This document shows, piece after piece, positions 1 through 7,302 of a DNA stretch of 11,830 nt. Source of the stretch: an uncultured beta proteobacterium (lineage in GTDB: Bacteria; Pseudomonadota; Gammaproteobacteria; Burkholderiales; Burkholderiaceae); contig CAIVXR010000230.1 in NCBI GenBank assembly GCA_903909925.1, positions 1 through 11,830 on the forward strand, in the 5' to 3' direction. The notes under the pieces were generated by a model. The model was not told the origin of the DNA and did not search any database. It was given only the letters and a program-made list of their open reading frames with translations. The translations under genes and the position numbers were made by a program. Positions within the stretch are counted from its first letter, which is position 1, and each line of letters starts with the position of its first letter.

Positions 1-522
1 CCTGGCCCAATTGGCTTAATGGGCGTTGGCGTTGCTAAGGCATTGGGTGCTAGCGAAGTAATTTTGACCGGAACTCGCGACAATCGTTTAGAGATAGGTA
101 AAAAGCTCGGTGCTGATTACACCATCAATGTGACTAAAGAAGACGCTGTTGCCAAGGTGAAGGAATATACCAATGGTGGCGCGCACTATGTATTGGAATG
201 TTCTGGTGCACCAAATGCTGTAAATGATGCGGCAAATATGCTTCGTCGTGGCGGCAGAATTTGTTTAGCAGCCTTTCCGGGCGAGCCAGTTCCAGTTGAT
301 ATTGCCGCATTAGTGCGTAATAACATCTATCTTTATGGTATTCGTGGTGAAGGTAGAAGTGCAACCCACAGAGCTGCATCATTAATGGCTCAAAAGAGAT
401 TCCCTGCGAAGTTGGTTCATACACATACCTTCCCATTGGAAGATGTTCCTACTGCATTGAGATATGCGCGTGAGCGGATTGAGGATGCGATCAAGGTTGT
501 AGTAAAAATGCGTAAGGACTAG
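1..522 (+). CDS. Zinc-type medium-chain alcohol/polyol dehydrogenase, C-terminal part (5' truncated by window edge)
   Basis: This is the 3' part of a medium-chain dehydrogenase/reductase gene; the frame is open from base 1, so the start and the catalytic zinc domain lie upstream. The visible 173 residues begin inside the Rossmann fold with the GPIGLMGVGVAKALGA nucleotide-binding motif, followed by LGAD, a VLECSGAP strand typical of threonine/sorbitol/butanediol dehydrogenase relatives, LRRGGRICL, and a C-terminal FPLEDVPTALRYA helix. Such enzymes oxidise secondary alcohols or polyols to ketones with NAD(P)+. After the second beta strand, where NAD-specific members usually carry Asp, the sequence reads LTGTRD, so NADP use is possible (inference). 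The next gene starts 9 nt after the stop, which implies one transcript with the molybdenum hydroxylase. The family is secure; the substrate is unknown. Confidence 0.9.
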   Translation, partial: PGPIGLMGVGVAKALGASEVILTGTRDNRLEIGKKLGADYTINVTKEDAVAKVKEYTNGGAHYVLECSGAPNAVNDAANMLRRGGRICLAAFPGEPVPVDIAALVRNNIYLYGIRGEGRSATHRAASLMAQKRFPAKLVHTHTFPLEDVPTALRYARERIEDAIKVVVKMRKD

Positions 523-531
523 GTTAGCCTT

Positions 532-1443
532 ATGCTGACTTATGACCGCTACGTAGTTGCTAGCTCTTTAGTAGAAGCCTTTGATATTCTTGATGCGCAA
601 CCTGCATCAAGAATATTGGCTGGAGCAACAGACATATTGCCATGGGCTCGCTACGGCAGGGCTGGTGACGTACATCTGAATTCTGTGATTGATGTTAGCA
701 AGGTGCCTGAGCTGACCTATATTCGGCAGTCTGGGAACTCCTTGTCTTTTGGCTCTATGACGAGCATTGCTGATTTTCAGAACAATCCTATCTTGAGGAA
801 GCATGCTCCCGTATTAGCTCAATGTGCCGTTTGGTTTGCGGATGATCAAATTCGCGAACAAGCAACTGTAGGGGGCAATGTCGTTAATGCCTCTCCAGCA
901 GGCGATTCTCAGCCAGCACTTTTAGCGCTAAATGCCTCTGTCAAATTGATTAGGCGTGAGGGCGGTAAGCTCTTAGAGCGCACCATTCCTTTAACTGAGT
1001 TTATTCAAGGCCCTGGTAAGACTACCTTGGCTAGCAAAGAGCTTGTTTTAGGATTTGAGTGTGACTCGATGCTTTCTGGTGGGAGTGCCTTTGAAAAAGT
1101 AGGTCATCGACGTTCTTTGGTGATTTCAACGGTGTGCTTGGCAGTTGTTGCTATGGCTGCACCTGATAAGAGCTCTTTAAGTGATATTCGGATTGGTATT
1201 GGGGCGGTTGGTCCAGTACCTAAAAGATTGCTTAACTTAGAGAAAGCTTTAATAGGTAAAGAAATTACGGGCGAACTGATTCATCAAGTTGCAGAGGAAG
1301 CCAGTGATTTTGTCCAATCGCGCAGCCGTCAAGAATATCGTAAAGAAGTCTTAGTGAACTTTGTTGAAAGAGGCATTGTTTCTGCAATTAATCAAAGCGG
1401 TATTAAATTAGCCCGATTCGGCGAGGAGCAACTCTATGCCTAA
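532..1443 (+). CDS. Xanthine-dehydrogenase-family FAD-binding subunit (CoxM/NdhF type)
   Basis: This is the FAD subunit of a molybdenum hydroxylase. It passes electrons from the [2Fe-2S] clusters of the next gene product to NAD+ or another acceptor. The 303-residue length is normal for stand-alone FAD subunits. An AGATD loop at residues 30-34 corresponds to the family's AGGTDL flavin-binding loop, with Gly replaced by Ala. The second flavin motif ATVGGN at residues 111-116 is followed by ASPAGDSQPALLALNA. The CO-dehydrogenase flavoprotein C-terminal domain occupies roughly residues 170-285. No extra [4Fe-4S] cysteine loop of the 4-hydroxybenzoyl-CoA reductase type is seen. The start lies 9 nt after the dehydrogenase stop. 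The 3' end overlaps the next gene by 8 nt (ATGCCTAA), so translation is probably coupled. The cofactor role is secure; the electron acceptor is inferred. Confidence 0.93.
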   Translation: MLTYDRYVVASSLVEAFDILDAQPASRILAGATDILPWARYGRAGDVHLNSVIDVSKVPELTYIRQSGNSLSFGSMTSIADFQNNPILRKHAPVLAQCAVWFADDQIREQATVGGNVVNASPAGDSQPALLALNASVKLIRREGGKLLERTIPLTEFIQGPGKTTLASKELVLGFECDSMLSGGSAFEKVGHRRSLVISTVCLAVVAMAAPDKSSLSDIRIGIGAVGPVPKRLLNLEKALIGKEITGELIHQVAEEASDFVQSRSRQEYRKEVLVNFVERGIVSAINQSGIKLARFGEEQLYA

Positions 1444-3349
1444 AGTAAATTCATCAATTACAGAGAAAAATATTGGAGAGCATCCTCTCGTCGAGATCAC
1501 TGCTACCGTCAATGGTAGGCTTGTCTCACGCAGCGTACCAAATCATTATCGTTTAATCGATTTTGTCCGAGAAGAGTTGCATTTAACCGGCAACAAAGAG
1601 GGTTGTGGAGCAGGTGAATGTGGTACTTGCTCAATGTTTGTAGATGGCGTTTTAGTAAAAAGTTGCTTAATGCCAGTTCAAAAAATTATGAATTCTGCTG
1701 TTGAAACAGTGGACGATTTAGATCGTGATGCTGGCCGAACTGTACTTCAGCAGGCTTTTCATAAATGTGGCTCGAGTCAGTGTGGATATTGCATCCCTGG
1801 CATGGTGATGGCAGCAACATCATTATTAAGAAAGATGCCCAATCCTGATCGTGAACAGATTAAGGAAGGTTTAGGTGGCAACATCTGCCGTTGTACCGGC
1901 TATCAAAAAATCATTGATGCTGTGGAATTGGCAAGAGATGTCATCAATAAAAAATTACCGCAGTCAATGCTTGAGGAAAATCTAGCTGAGCCAGTAATGG
2001 GCGCTCGTACTCCTCGTTTAGATGCCCCAGGTAAAGTAACGGGCGCGATCAAGTATGCGGCAGATATGGAGCTAGCAAATATGCTGCATATGGCCGTATT
2101 AAGGAGCCCTCATGCCTACGCTAAGATTGTGTCGATTGATGCTTCCGCAGCATTAGCTATTCCTGGCGTTGAAGTTGTCTTGACCTCAGAGGATGTACCC
2201 GGCATAGATAATTTTGGCGTTTTTATTGAAGATCAGCCAATTATGGCTAGGGAGTATGTTCGATATGTAGGCGAGGCTGTTGCTGCTGTTGCTGCCGAGA
2301 CTTCTGACATTGCTCTTGCCGCAAGTAAACTTATTAAAGTGAAGTATGAGCTTCTTGATGGAGTATTTGATCCCCATCTTGCAATGAAAGATGGCGCTCC
2401 ACAACTGCATCAGTTTGCAAAAAATAATATTACCAAGCACACCAAAATCAGAAAAGGTGATGTTGAGGAAGGCTTTAAGCAGGCTGATTTGATTGTTGAA
2501 GAGACATACCAAACAGCCAAAATTGAGCATGCTTATTTAGAGCCAGAAGCAGGGCTAGCGTATGTTGAATCGGATGGCTGTGTGACAGTCCATTCACCTA
2601 GCCAAAATATCACCCATCACCGTCATGCATTAGCAAAAATTTTAGGTCGTCCTATCAATAAGGTGCGCATGATTATGAGCACTGTTGGCGGAGGGTTTGG
2701 TGGTAAAGAGGACATGATCTATCAGGGCATGTTGGCCCTTGCTGCCATTAAGTCTCGTCGACCCGTACGTTATGTGTTTACTCGTGAAGAGAGTTTTATT
2801 GCTAGCGCAAAGCGCCATCCATTTTCTATTCAGTACAAAATGGGCCTCAAAAAGAATGGCAAAATTGTAGCGACAAAGATGGTCATGGTTTCTGATGGCG
2901 GTGCCTATGCAATGTCTACACCAGGCGTCATGAATAAGTCAGCAATCTTAGGTCCAGGACCTTATCAACTTGAAAATGTTTGGGTAGATGCAATTGGCGT
3001 TTACACAAACAATACGCCAAGCGGTGCCATGCGCGCATTTGGTGCCTTCCAGTCTGAATTTGCTACTGAAGCCCATTTAGATTTATGTGCTGAAAAACTA
3101 AAAATGGATCCAATTCAGTTGCGCATGGTGAATTTAATGCGTGATGGAGCCACTACACATACTAGACAAAAAATTGATCGTGTCTTAGCGGTAGATTGCT
3201 TAAGTGCAGTGGCCGATCTAGCGGGCTGGGATCAGGGCGTTCCTAATCGCCATGGTGCCGGCAAGGAAACTCGTAAAGACATTGGTCAAAGTGGCATACG
3301 TCAATCATGCACACTGGGTACTCACCTAAAGCAGGGAGAAAAAGTATGA
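1436..3349 (+). CDS. Fused [2Fe-2S] subunit plus N-terminal half of the molybdopterin subunit of a xanthine-dehydrogenase-family hydroxylase
   Basis: This 637-residue fusion carries two modules. Residues 1-170 form the iron-sulfur subunit. The plant-type cluster ligands are C57, C62, C65 and C77 (GCGAGECGTC...C), and the helical-domain ligands are C116, C119, C151 and C153 (QCGYC and CRCTGY). From about residue 186 (ARTPRLDAPGKVTG) comes the aldehyde-oxidase/xanthine-dehydrogenase hammerhead domain and then the first molybdopterin-binding domain. That part has SPSQ with Q390, GGGFGGKE at 418-425 and MRAFGA at 532-537. The protein stops soon after the AGWD helix, exactly where a normal large subunit continues into its second Mo domain, which is here the next gene. 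An AGGAG Shine-Dalgarno (1424-1428) lies 7 nt before the ATG. FeS-Mo fusions are known (E. coli XdhD), but a fusion ending midway through the Mo subunit is unusual. The substrate is not deducible. Confidence 0.92.
   Translation: MPKVNSSITEKNIGEHPLVEITATVNGRLVSRSVPNHYRLIDFVREELHLTGNKEGCGAGECGTCSMFVDGVLVKSCLMPVQKIMNSAVETVDDLDRDAGRTVLQQAFHKCGSSQCGYCIPGMVMAATSLLRKMPNPDREQIKEGLGGNICRCTGYQKIIDAVELARDVINKKLPQSMLEENLAEPVMGARTPRLDAPGKVTGAIKYAADMELANMLHMAVLRSPHAYAKIVSIDASAALAIPGVEVVLTSEDVPGIDNFGVFIEDQPIMAREYVRYVGEAVAAVAAETSDIALAASKLIKVKYELLDGVFDPHLAMKDGAPQLHQFAKNNITKHTKIRKGDVEEGFKQADLIVEETYQTAKIEHAYLEPEAGLAYVESDGCVTVHSPSQNITHHRHALAKILGRPINKVRMIMSTVGGGFGGKEDMIYQGMLALAAIKSRRPVRYVFTREESFIASAKRHPFSIQYKMGLKKNGKIVATKMVMVSDGGAYAMSTPGVMNKSAILGPGPYQLENVWVDAIGVYTNNTPSGAMRAFGAFQSEFATEAHLDLCAEKLKMDPIQLRMVNLMRDGATTHTRQKIDRVLAVDCLSAVADLAGWDQGVPNRHGAGKETRKDIGQSGIRQSCTLGTHLKQGEKV
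3333..3338 (+). promoter_or_regulatory. Strong Shine-Dalgarno and ATGA overlap that set the start of the second Mo subunit
   Basis: AGGGAG lies 7 nt upstream of the ATG at 3346. That ATG overlaps the TGA stop (3347-3349) of the preceding gene as ATGA. Nothing comparable precedes the alternative in-frame ATG at 3307. The site therefore fixes the start and points to translational coupling of the two polypeptides. Confidence 0.8.
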
Positions 3350-4380
3350 AAAAGCACGGACGAGGAGTAGCTTGCGGCTGGTATGGCATTGCACGAACAG
3401 CTGCAATGGATCGTGCTGCTGTTTGGGTTGAGATAGATGATGGTGGCACTGTCAAAATAGCGACGGGTGTTACTGAAATCGGCGAGGGCATCTTAACTGG
3501 CTTATGCCAAATTGCTGCGCATGAGATGGGTGTCAGACCTGATGATATTGTTTTGGCTGATAACGATACTGCTCGTGTGCCTGAGGCAGCGCATGCAGGG
3601 GCGACTCGCATGACCTACATGATTGGCAATGCGGTTGCCATTGGTTGCAGGGAAGCGATGACAAAATTCAAAAAAGCCATGGGTGATTATTGGGGAGTAG
3701 ATCCAAATTCTATACATGCTGAAAATCGGCAGGTATGGGTCGAAAACTCTCCAACAATGAAGATGTCCATGGCTGATGCAACCCATCATCTTAAAAAAGA
3801 TAAAGGGATTGTGATTGTCGGTAGCGGATTATTTACATCAGCCCACACTCCATTGGACCCAGATAGTGGAGAGGCAACTCCATGGCAAAGCTACGTATTT
3901 GGGGCTCAAATTGCTGAGGTAGAGGTAGATCTTGATACTGGTGAAGTTCAAGTGCTTGGTGTTTGGGCTGCACATGATGTGGGCAAGGTTGTTAACCCGC
4001 AGCAGGTGGAAGGCCAAATTGAGGGCGGTATTGTGATGGGCTTAGGCCATGCTTTGATGGAAGAGTACTCACAAAATCAAGGCCAGGTGACTACCCCAGG
4101 ATTTGCTAAGTACATACTTCCAACCACTTTAGATATTCCGAATATTCATTCGACCTTGATTACAGAGCCAGATCCTAAAACTCCTTTAGGAGTGAAGGGC
4201 ATTGGTGAGCCTTGCATCACACCAACAGCGCCAGCAATTATTAATGCTATTTATGACGCTGTTGGAGTCAGAATTACCTCTTTGCCAGCAACGCCAGAGA
4301 AGGTGTTAGCCGGTATTTTGAAGCTAAAGGCAACGAAGGTGAAAAAGGTAGAACAGGAAGAGCTTGTAATCACAAATTGA
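3346..4380 (+). CDS. C-terminal half of the molybdopterin-binding subunit (second Mo domain), separate polypeptide
   Basis: This 344-residue protein is the second molybdopterin-binding domain of a xanthine-dehydrogenase-type large subunit. It opens directly with KHGRGVACGWYG, the sequence that follows the inter-domain linker in unsplit relatives. Then come VTEIGEGILTGLCQIAAHEMGV, the DNDTARVPEAAHAGATR segment (DT...SR in relatives), and GVKGIGEP. Glu288 of that last motif matches the universal catalytic glutamate of the family (Glu1261 in bovine xanthine oxidoreductase). The active site is therefore completed only when this chain joins the upstream fusion protein. I chose the start at 3346 because of its Shine-Dalgarno and ATGA overlap; a start at 3307 would add 13 residues with no ribosome site. 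Known precedent: nicotinate dehydrogenase of Eubacterium barkeri divides its Mo subunit into NdhL and NdhM of similar sizes. Confidence 0.9.
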   Translation: MKKHGRGVACGWYGIARTAAMDRAAVWVEIDDGGTVKIATGVTEIGEGILTGLCQIAAHEMGVRPDDIVLADNDTARVPEAAHAGATRMTYMIGNAVAIGCREAMTKFKKAMGDYWGVDPNSIHAENRQVWVENSPTMKMSMADATHHLKKDKGIVIVGSGLFTSAHTPLDPDSGEATPWQSYVFGAQIAEVEVDLDTGEVQVLGVWAAHDVGKVVNPQQVEGQIEGGIVMGLGHALMEEYSQNQGQVTTPGFAKYILPTTLDIPNIHSTLITEPDPKTPLGVKGIGEPCITPTAPAIINAIYDAVGVRITSLPATPEKVLAGILKLKATKVKKVEQEELVITN

Positions 4381-4419
4381 GTTAATTACACCCCGACTAA
4401 TAAAGCTGGAGGAGACATT

Positions 4420-5382
4420 ATGTTTAAAAATATAAAAATAGCGATCTATGCCTTGTTTGTATTCTTATCTTTAAACTGCTTTGCTCAAAGCGATAAAAAT
4501 AAATACCCAGATAAGCCGATTGAACTGGTAGTTCTGTTTCCAGTCGGAAGTTCGGCGGACGTGGTTGCTCGAATATTTGCCGATAATTTATCTAAAGAGC
4601 TTGGCACACAAATTGTGGTGAATAACAAACCAGGAGCCGGTGGCGCAATTGGCTATAAATATATCGCTGGCAAAAACCCAGATGGCTACTCATTGGTATG
4701 GAGCTCTAATTCAATTTTGTCTACCTATTATTCAGGCGCATTGAATGTTGAATATCAAGGCTTTGATCATATTGCTCGAGCCACGATTGAGCTGCCAGTA
4801 GTTGCTGTTAAGGCAGATTCTCCATGGAAAAATCTCAAAGAGATGTTGGACTATATTCGCACTCACCCTGAAGAGGTAAGGGTGGGTAATTCTGGCGTTG
4901 GAAGTTTTACACACTATGCAGGAGCATCGTTTTTTGATGCTCAAGGCGTGAAAGTGACTCATATTCCCTATGCTGCTTCTCAAGTCGTCACTAGCTTAAT
5001 GGGCGGAAATATTGAGGCGGTTATTCAGGCTCCTGGGGCACTCATGCCTTTTGTCAATAGTGGCAGCGTTCGTGTTCTGGGAGTGCTTGGATCGCGTCGT
5101 GAGCCAGCTTTCCCAAATGTGCCTACAGCGGCAGAGCAGGGTATTCAGTTCCAGGCTGATATGTGGCGCGGTGTATCAGCTCCTAAAGGTACTCCAAAAG
5201 AAATCTCAATGCGCATCCAAACAGCGATGCAAAAAACCTTAGCTTCACCAGAATTTAAGAAACAATGTGAAAAATTTGGCTGCCAGGCTTCATATGCTGA
5301 TTCTGCTCAGTTCTTGAAAGAGATCGCATCAGAAAACTATTTAGTTGGAGCTTTCATGAAGCAAACACTGAAGAATAATTAA
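4420..5382 (+). CDS. Bug/TctC-family periplasmic tricarboxylate-type substrate-binding protein
   Basis: This is a periplasmic solute receptor of the tripartite tricarboxylate transporter family, which usually binds carboxylates or small aromatic or amide compounds. Its 320 residues are normal for the family. The N-terminus (KNIKIAIYALFVFLSLNCFA, then Q) is a Sec signal peptide, probably cut after CFA. The Cys at residue 20 has Asn before it and so makes a poor lipobox. Mature-protein signatures are YPDKPIELVV, FPVGSSADVVAR, NNKPGAGGAIG near residues 68-78, NPDGYSLVW, and VPTAAEQG in the C-terminal lobe. GGAGGAG-like sequence (GGAGGAG at 4408-4414) gives a strong ribosome site. The gene lies 39 nt after the Mo subunit with no promoter or terminator visible between them. 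No TctA or TctB membrane genes are in the window, as is common for the many orphan Bug proteins of Burkholderiales. It probably supplies the operon's substrate (inference). Confidence 0.92.
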   Translation: MFKNIKIAIYALFVFLSLNCFAQSDKNKYPDKPIELVVLFPVGSSADVVARIFADNLSKELGTQIVVNNKPGAGGAIGYKYIAGKNPDGYSLVWSSNSILSTYYSGALNVEYQGFDHIARATIELPVVAVKADSPWKNLKEMLDYIRTHPEEVRVGNSGVGSFTHYAGASFFDAQGVKVTHIPYAASQVVTSLMGGNIEAVIQAPGALMPFVNSGSVRVLGVLGSRREPAFPNVPTAAEQGIQFQADMWRGVSAPKGTPKEISMRIQTAMQKTLASPEFKKQCEKFGCQASYADSAQFLKEIASENYLVGAFMKQTLKNN

Positions 5383-5401
5383 AAAGTTAATAAGCAAGGA
5401 A

Positions 5402-7291
5402 ATGCAATTGTTGAATAAACCAGGTATTGAAGGTATTGAAAGTCGTGCCAAAGCAATTGCTAAGGCGGGTGGAATTGAACAATTCATTGCTGCACATGAT
5501 GTCCAGAAGTTGCAGGTTTGCCTCTCCGAGGCTCTAGTATTGGGCCTCCTAAGGCAAGGAGTTTCAAAGTACCTGGCTATTTTTGGTCATGGCTCAACTC
5601 ATTTAGGCGAGATTTTACGTGTCTACACTGAGGCTGGCGTCACTAAAGTGTTTAACTTTCGCAATGAAGTTGAGATGGCGCATGCAGGCACTGCATTGAG
5701 TTGGGTATACCAAGAGGTTTGTGCAGTAGTCACTTCTATTGGCCCTGGCGCATTGCAAGCCATGTCTGGTTCCTTAGCAGCTGCATCAAACGGAGTTGGT
5801 ATCTATCACATCTATGGTGATGAAACCACCTATGGTGAAGGCTACAACATGCAGCAAATACCAAAGCAAGACCAGAATTTATATGGCCAACTAACAGCAA
5901 TAATGGGTAAGTCTTATGTGTTACATACACCCGAAGCAATTCGTCATGCCTTGCGTTTAGGATCTCAGACAGTTTTTAATCCTGTAAAAGCAGGACCATT
6001 CTATTTGTTAATGCCAATTAATACCCAGCCCGAGGTGATTAATAGCTTTAATTTGCACGCAATGCCACAAAGACCCGGCGCTTCAAAGCAGGCGGCTGGA
6101 GAGCAGCAGTTCATTATTGATGCAGTTAAGGCAATTTGCGAATCTAAAAAAGTAGTGATCAAGGCTGGCGGTGGTTGTCGTTCCTTTTTTAATGAGCTGA
6201 GAAGCTTCGCCAAATTAGCAGGTGCAGCGGTTGTGGTGTCGCCTGGATCGACTGGCGTTTTAGCAAATGATGACCCCTTAAATATGCATGTCGGCGGTAG
6301 CAAGGGCTCAATTAGTGGCAACTATGCCATGCAAAATGCTGAGTTACTGATTGTTATTGGCTCACGTGCTGTATGCCAGTCAGATTGTTCTGGAGTAGGT
6401 TACCCCCAGGTAAAAAAAGTAATCAATATCAATGGCGATTTTGCTGATGTGGGCCATTACAACAATACGATTGGCTTATGTGGGGATATTGGAATTATCT
6501 TGGGGCAACTCATCGCTGCTTTCCCGAAATCAGACGACTATTTAAGCAATAAAAAAGCATGGCTAGCAGATTGTTTGCATAAAAAAAATGAATGGCGAAG
6601 TTTTTTGAGTCGCACTCAAGACGTTAAGGTCATTGCCGATGCAGTTTGGGGGCGTGCTGCCCTAACGCAACCTGCTGCTATTAAAGCTGTTTGTGATTTT
6701 GCAAAACAACATCATGCGATTAAGTTTTTTGATGCGGGTGATGTTCAGGCTAATGGGTTTCAGACAATTGAAGACGATGTTCCTGGTGAAACCTATACTG
6801 AAAGTGGCGCTTCATACATGGGCTTTGCAACCTGTGCGGTTATTTCTAATGGCTTAGCTGATAAGCCAAAGTATGGAATTGCATTTACTGGCGACGGTTC
6901 ATTCATGATGAACCCACAAGCTCTCATTAGTGCCGTACAGCATCATGCAAAAGGAATGATCGTCATATTTGACAACCGAAGAATGGCTGCAATCTCCAGT
7001 CTTCAGCATGCTCAATATGGCAAAGATTTCAGAACAAATGATTCCGTAGCTGTGGACTACGTCAAGATGGCGACTTCTGTGAGTGGCGTTAAGGCATTTG
7101 CTGTTGGTGACTCCCTCAATTCTTTGCAAGGCGCCCTGAAAAGTGCCTATGCATATGATGGATTATCTGTTTTGCATGTACCGGTTTATGCGGGGACAGA
7201 TGAACGCGGCGGATTAGGAGCTTATGGGAGCTGGAACGTGGGTAATTGGTGTGAGTCAGTTCAGGATACATATCTTTCAAGAAATATTTAA
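5402..7291 (+). CDS. IolD-like thiamine-diphosphate-dependent enzyme (acetolactate synthase superfamily, probable C-C hydrolase or lyase)
   Basis: This is a cytosolic ThDP enzyme of 629 residues with the order Pyr domain, central domain, PP domain. The cofactor-activating glutamate is E89 in FRNEVEMAHAG, followed by TSIGPGALQAMSGSLAAASN. The ThDP/Mg motif is G497-D498-G499-S500 ending at D524-N525 (VIFDN). The Pyr-domain start FGHGSTHLGEIL, the FDNxxxxxIxxLQ pattern after the metal site and the C-terminal GAYGSWNVG resemble IolD, the ring-opening trihydroxycyclohexane-1,2-dione hydrolase, more than acetolactate synthase; length and N-terminal extension also fit. No other inositol genes are nearby, so a different dicarbonyl substrate is likely (inference). 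The ATG at 5402 is only 1 nt after AAGGA (5396-5400), so TTG at 5408, 7 nt from it, may be the true start. A decarboxylase or carboligase role is not excluded. Confidence 0.85.
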   Translation: MQLLNKPGIEGIESRAKAIAKAGGIEQFIAAHDVQKLQVCLSEALVLGLLRQGVSKYLAIFGHGSTHLGEILRVYTEAGVTKVFNFRNEVEMAHAGTALSWVYQEVCAVVTSIGPGALQAMSGSLAAASNGVGIYHIYGDETTYGEGYNMQQIPKQDQNLYGQLTAIMGKSYVLHTPEAIRHALRLGSQTVFNPVKAGPFYLLMPINTQPEVINSFNLHAMPQRPGASKQAAGEQQFIIDAVKAICESKKVVIKAGGGCRSFFNELRSFAKLAGAAVVVSPGSTGVLANDDPLNMHVGGSKGSISGNYAMQNAELLIVIGSRAVCQSDCSGVGYPQVKKVININGDFADVGHYNNTIGLCGDIGIILGQLIAAFPKSDDYLSNKKAWLADCLHKKNEWRSFLSRTQDVKVIADAVWGRAALTQPAAIKAVCDFAKQHHAIKFFDAGDVQANGFQTIEDDVPGETYTESGASYMGFATCAVISNGLADKPKYGIAFTGDGSFMMNPQALISAVQHHAKGMIVIFDNRRMAAISSLQHAQYGKDFRTNDSVAVDYVKMATSVSGVKAFAVGDSLNSLQGALKSAYAYDGLSVLHVPVYAGTDERGGLGAYGSWNVGNWCESVQDTYLSRNI

Positions 7292-7302
7292 TTAAGTAAG
7301 CA

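Noticed and set aside
2186..2530. 114-codon - strand ORF opposite the Mo subunit
   Set aside because: It is antisense to conserved Mo-domain coding sequence, and its translation has no recognisable motif.
3307..3345. Longer start (ATG 3307) for the second Mo subunit
   Set aside because: There is no ribosome site before it, and the extra 13 residues do not resemble the family; ATG 3346 has both a Shine-Dalgarno and the overlap.
3243..3360. Frameshift or pseudogene explanation for the split molybdopterin subunit
   Set aside because: The junction has a strong Shine-Dalgarno, an ATGA overlap and intact motifs on both sides, and no canonical -1 slippery heptamer in the right frame (GGA GAA AAA GTA TGA). 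A coupled two-gene arrangement fits better, though read-level checking is still listed.
3243..3611. 122-codon - strand ORF opposite the Mo subunit junction
   Set aside because: It is antisense to two well-supported coding regions; its Ala/Ser/Pro-rich translation is typical of a shadow frame.
4481..4486. Lipoprotein signal on the Bug protein (Cys20)
   Set aside because: Asn precedes the Cys, which is not a normal lipobox; cleavage after CFA by signal peptidase I fits better.
5012..5242. 76-codon + strand ORF inside the Bug gene
   Set aside because: It lies entirely within a well-supported gene in another frame and shows no domain or ribosome site of its own.
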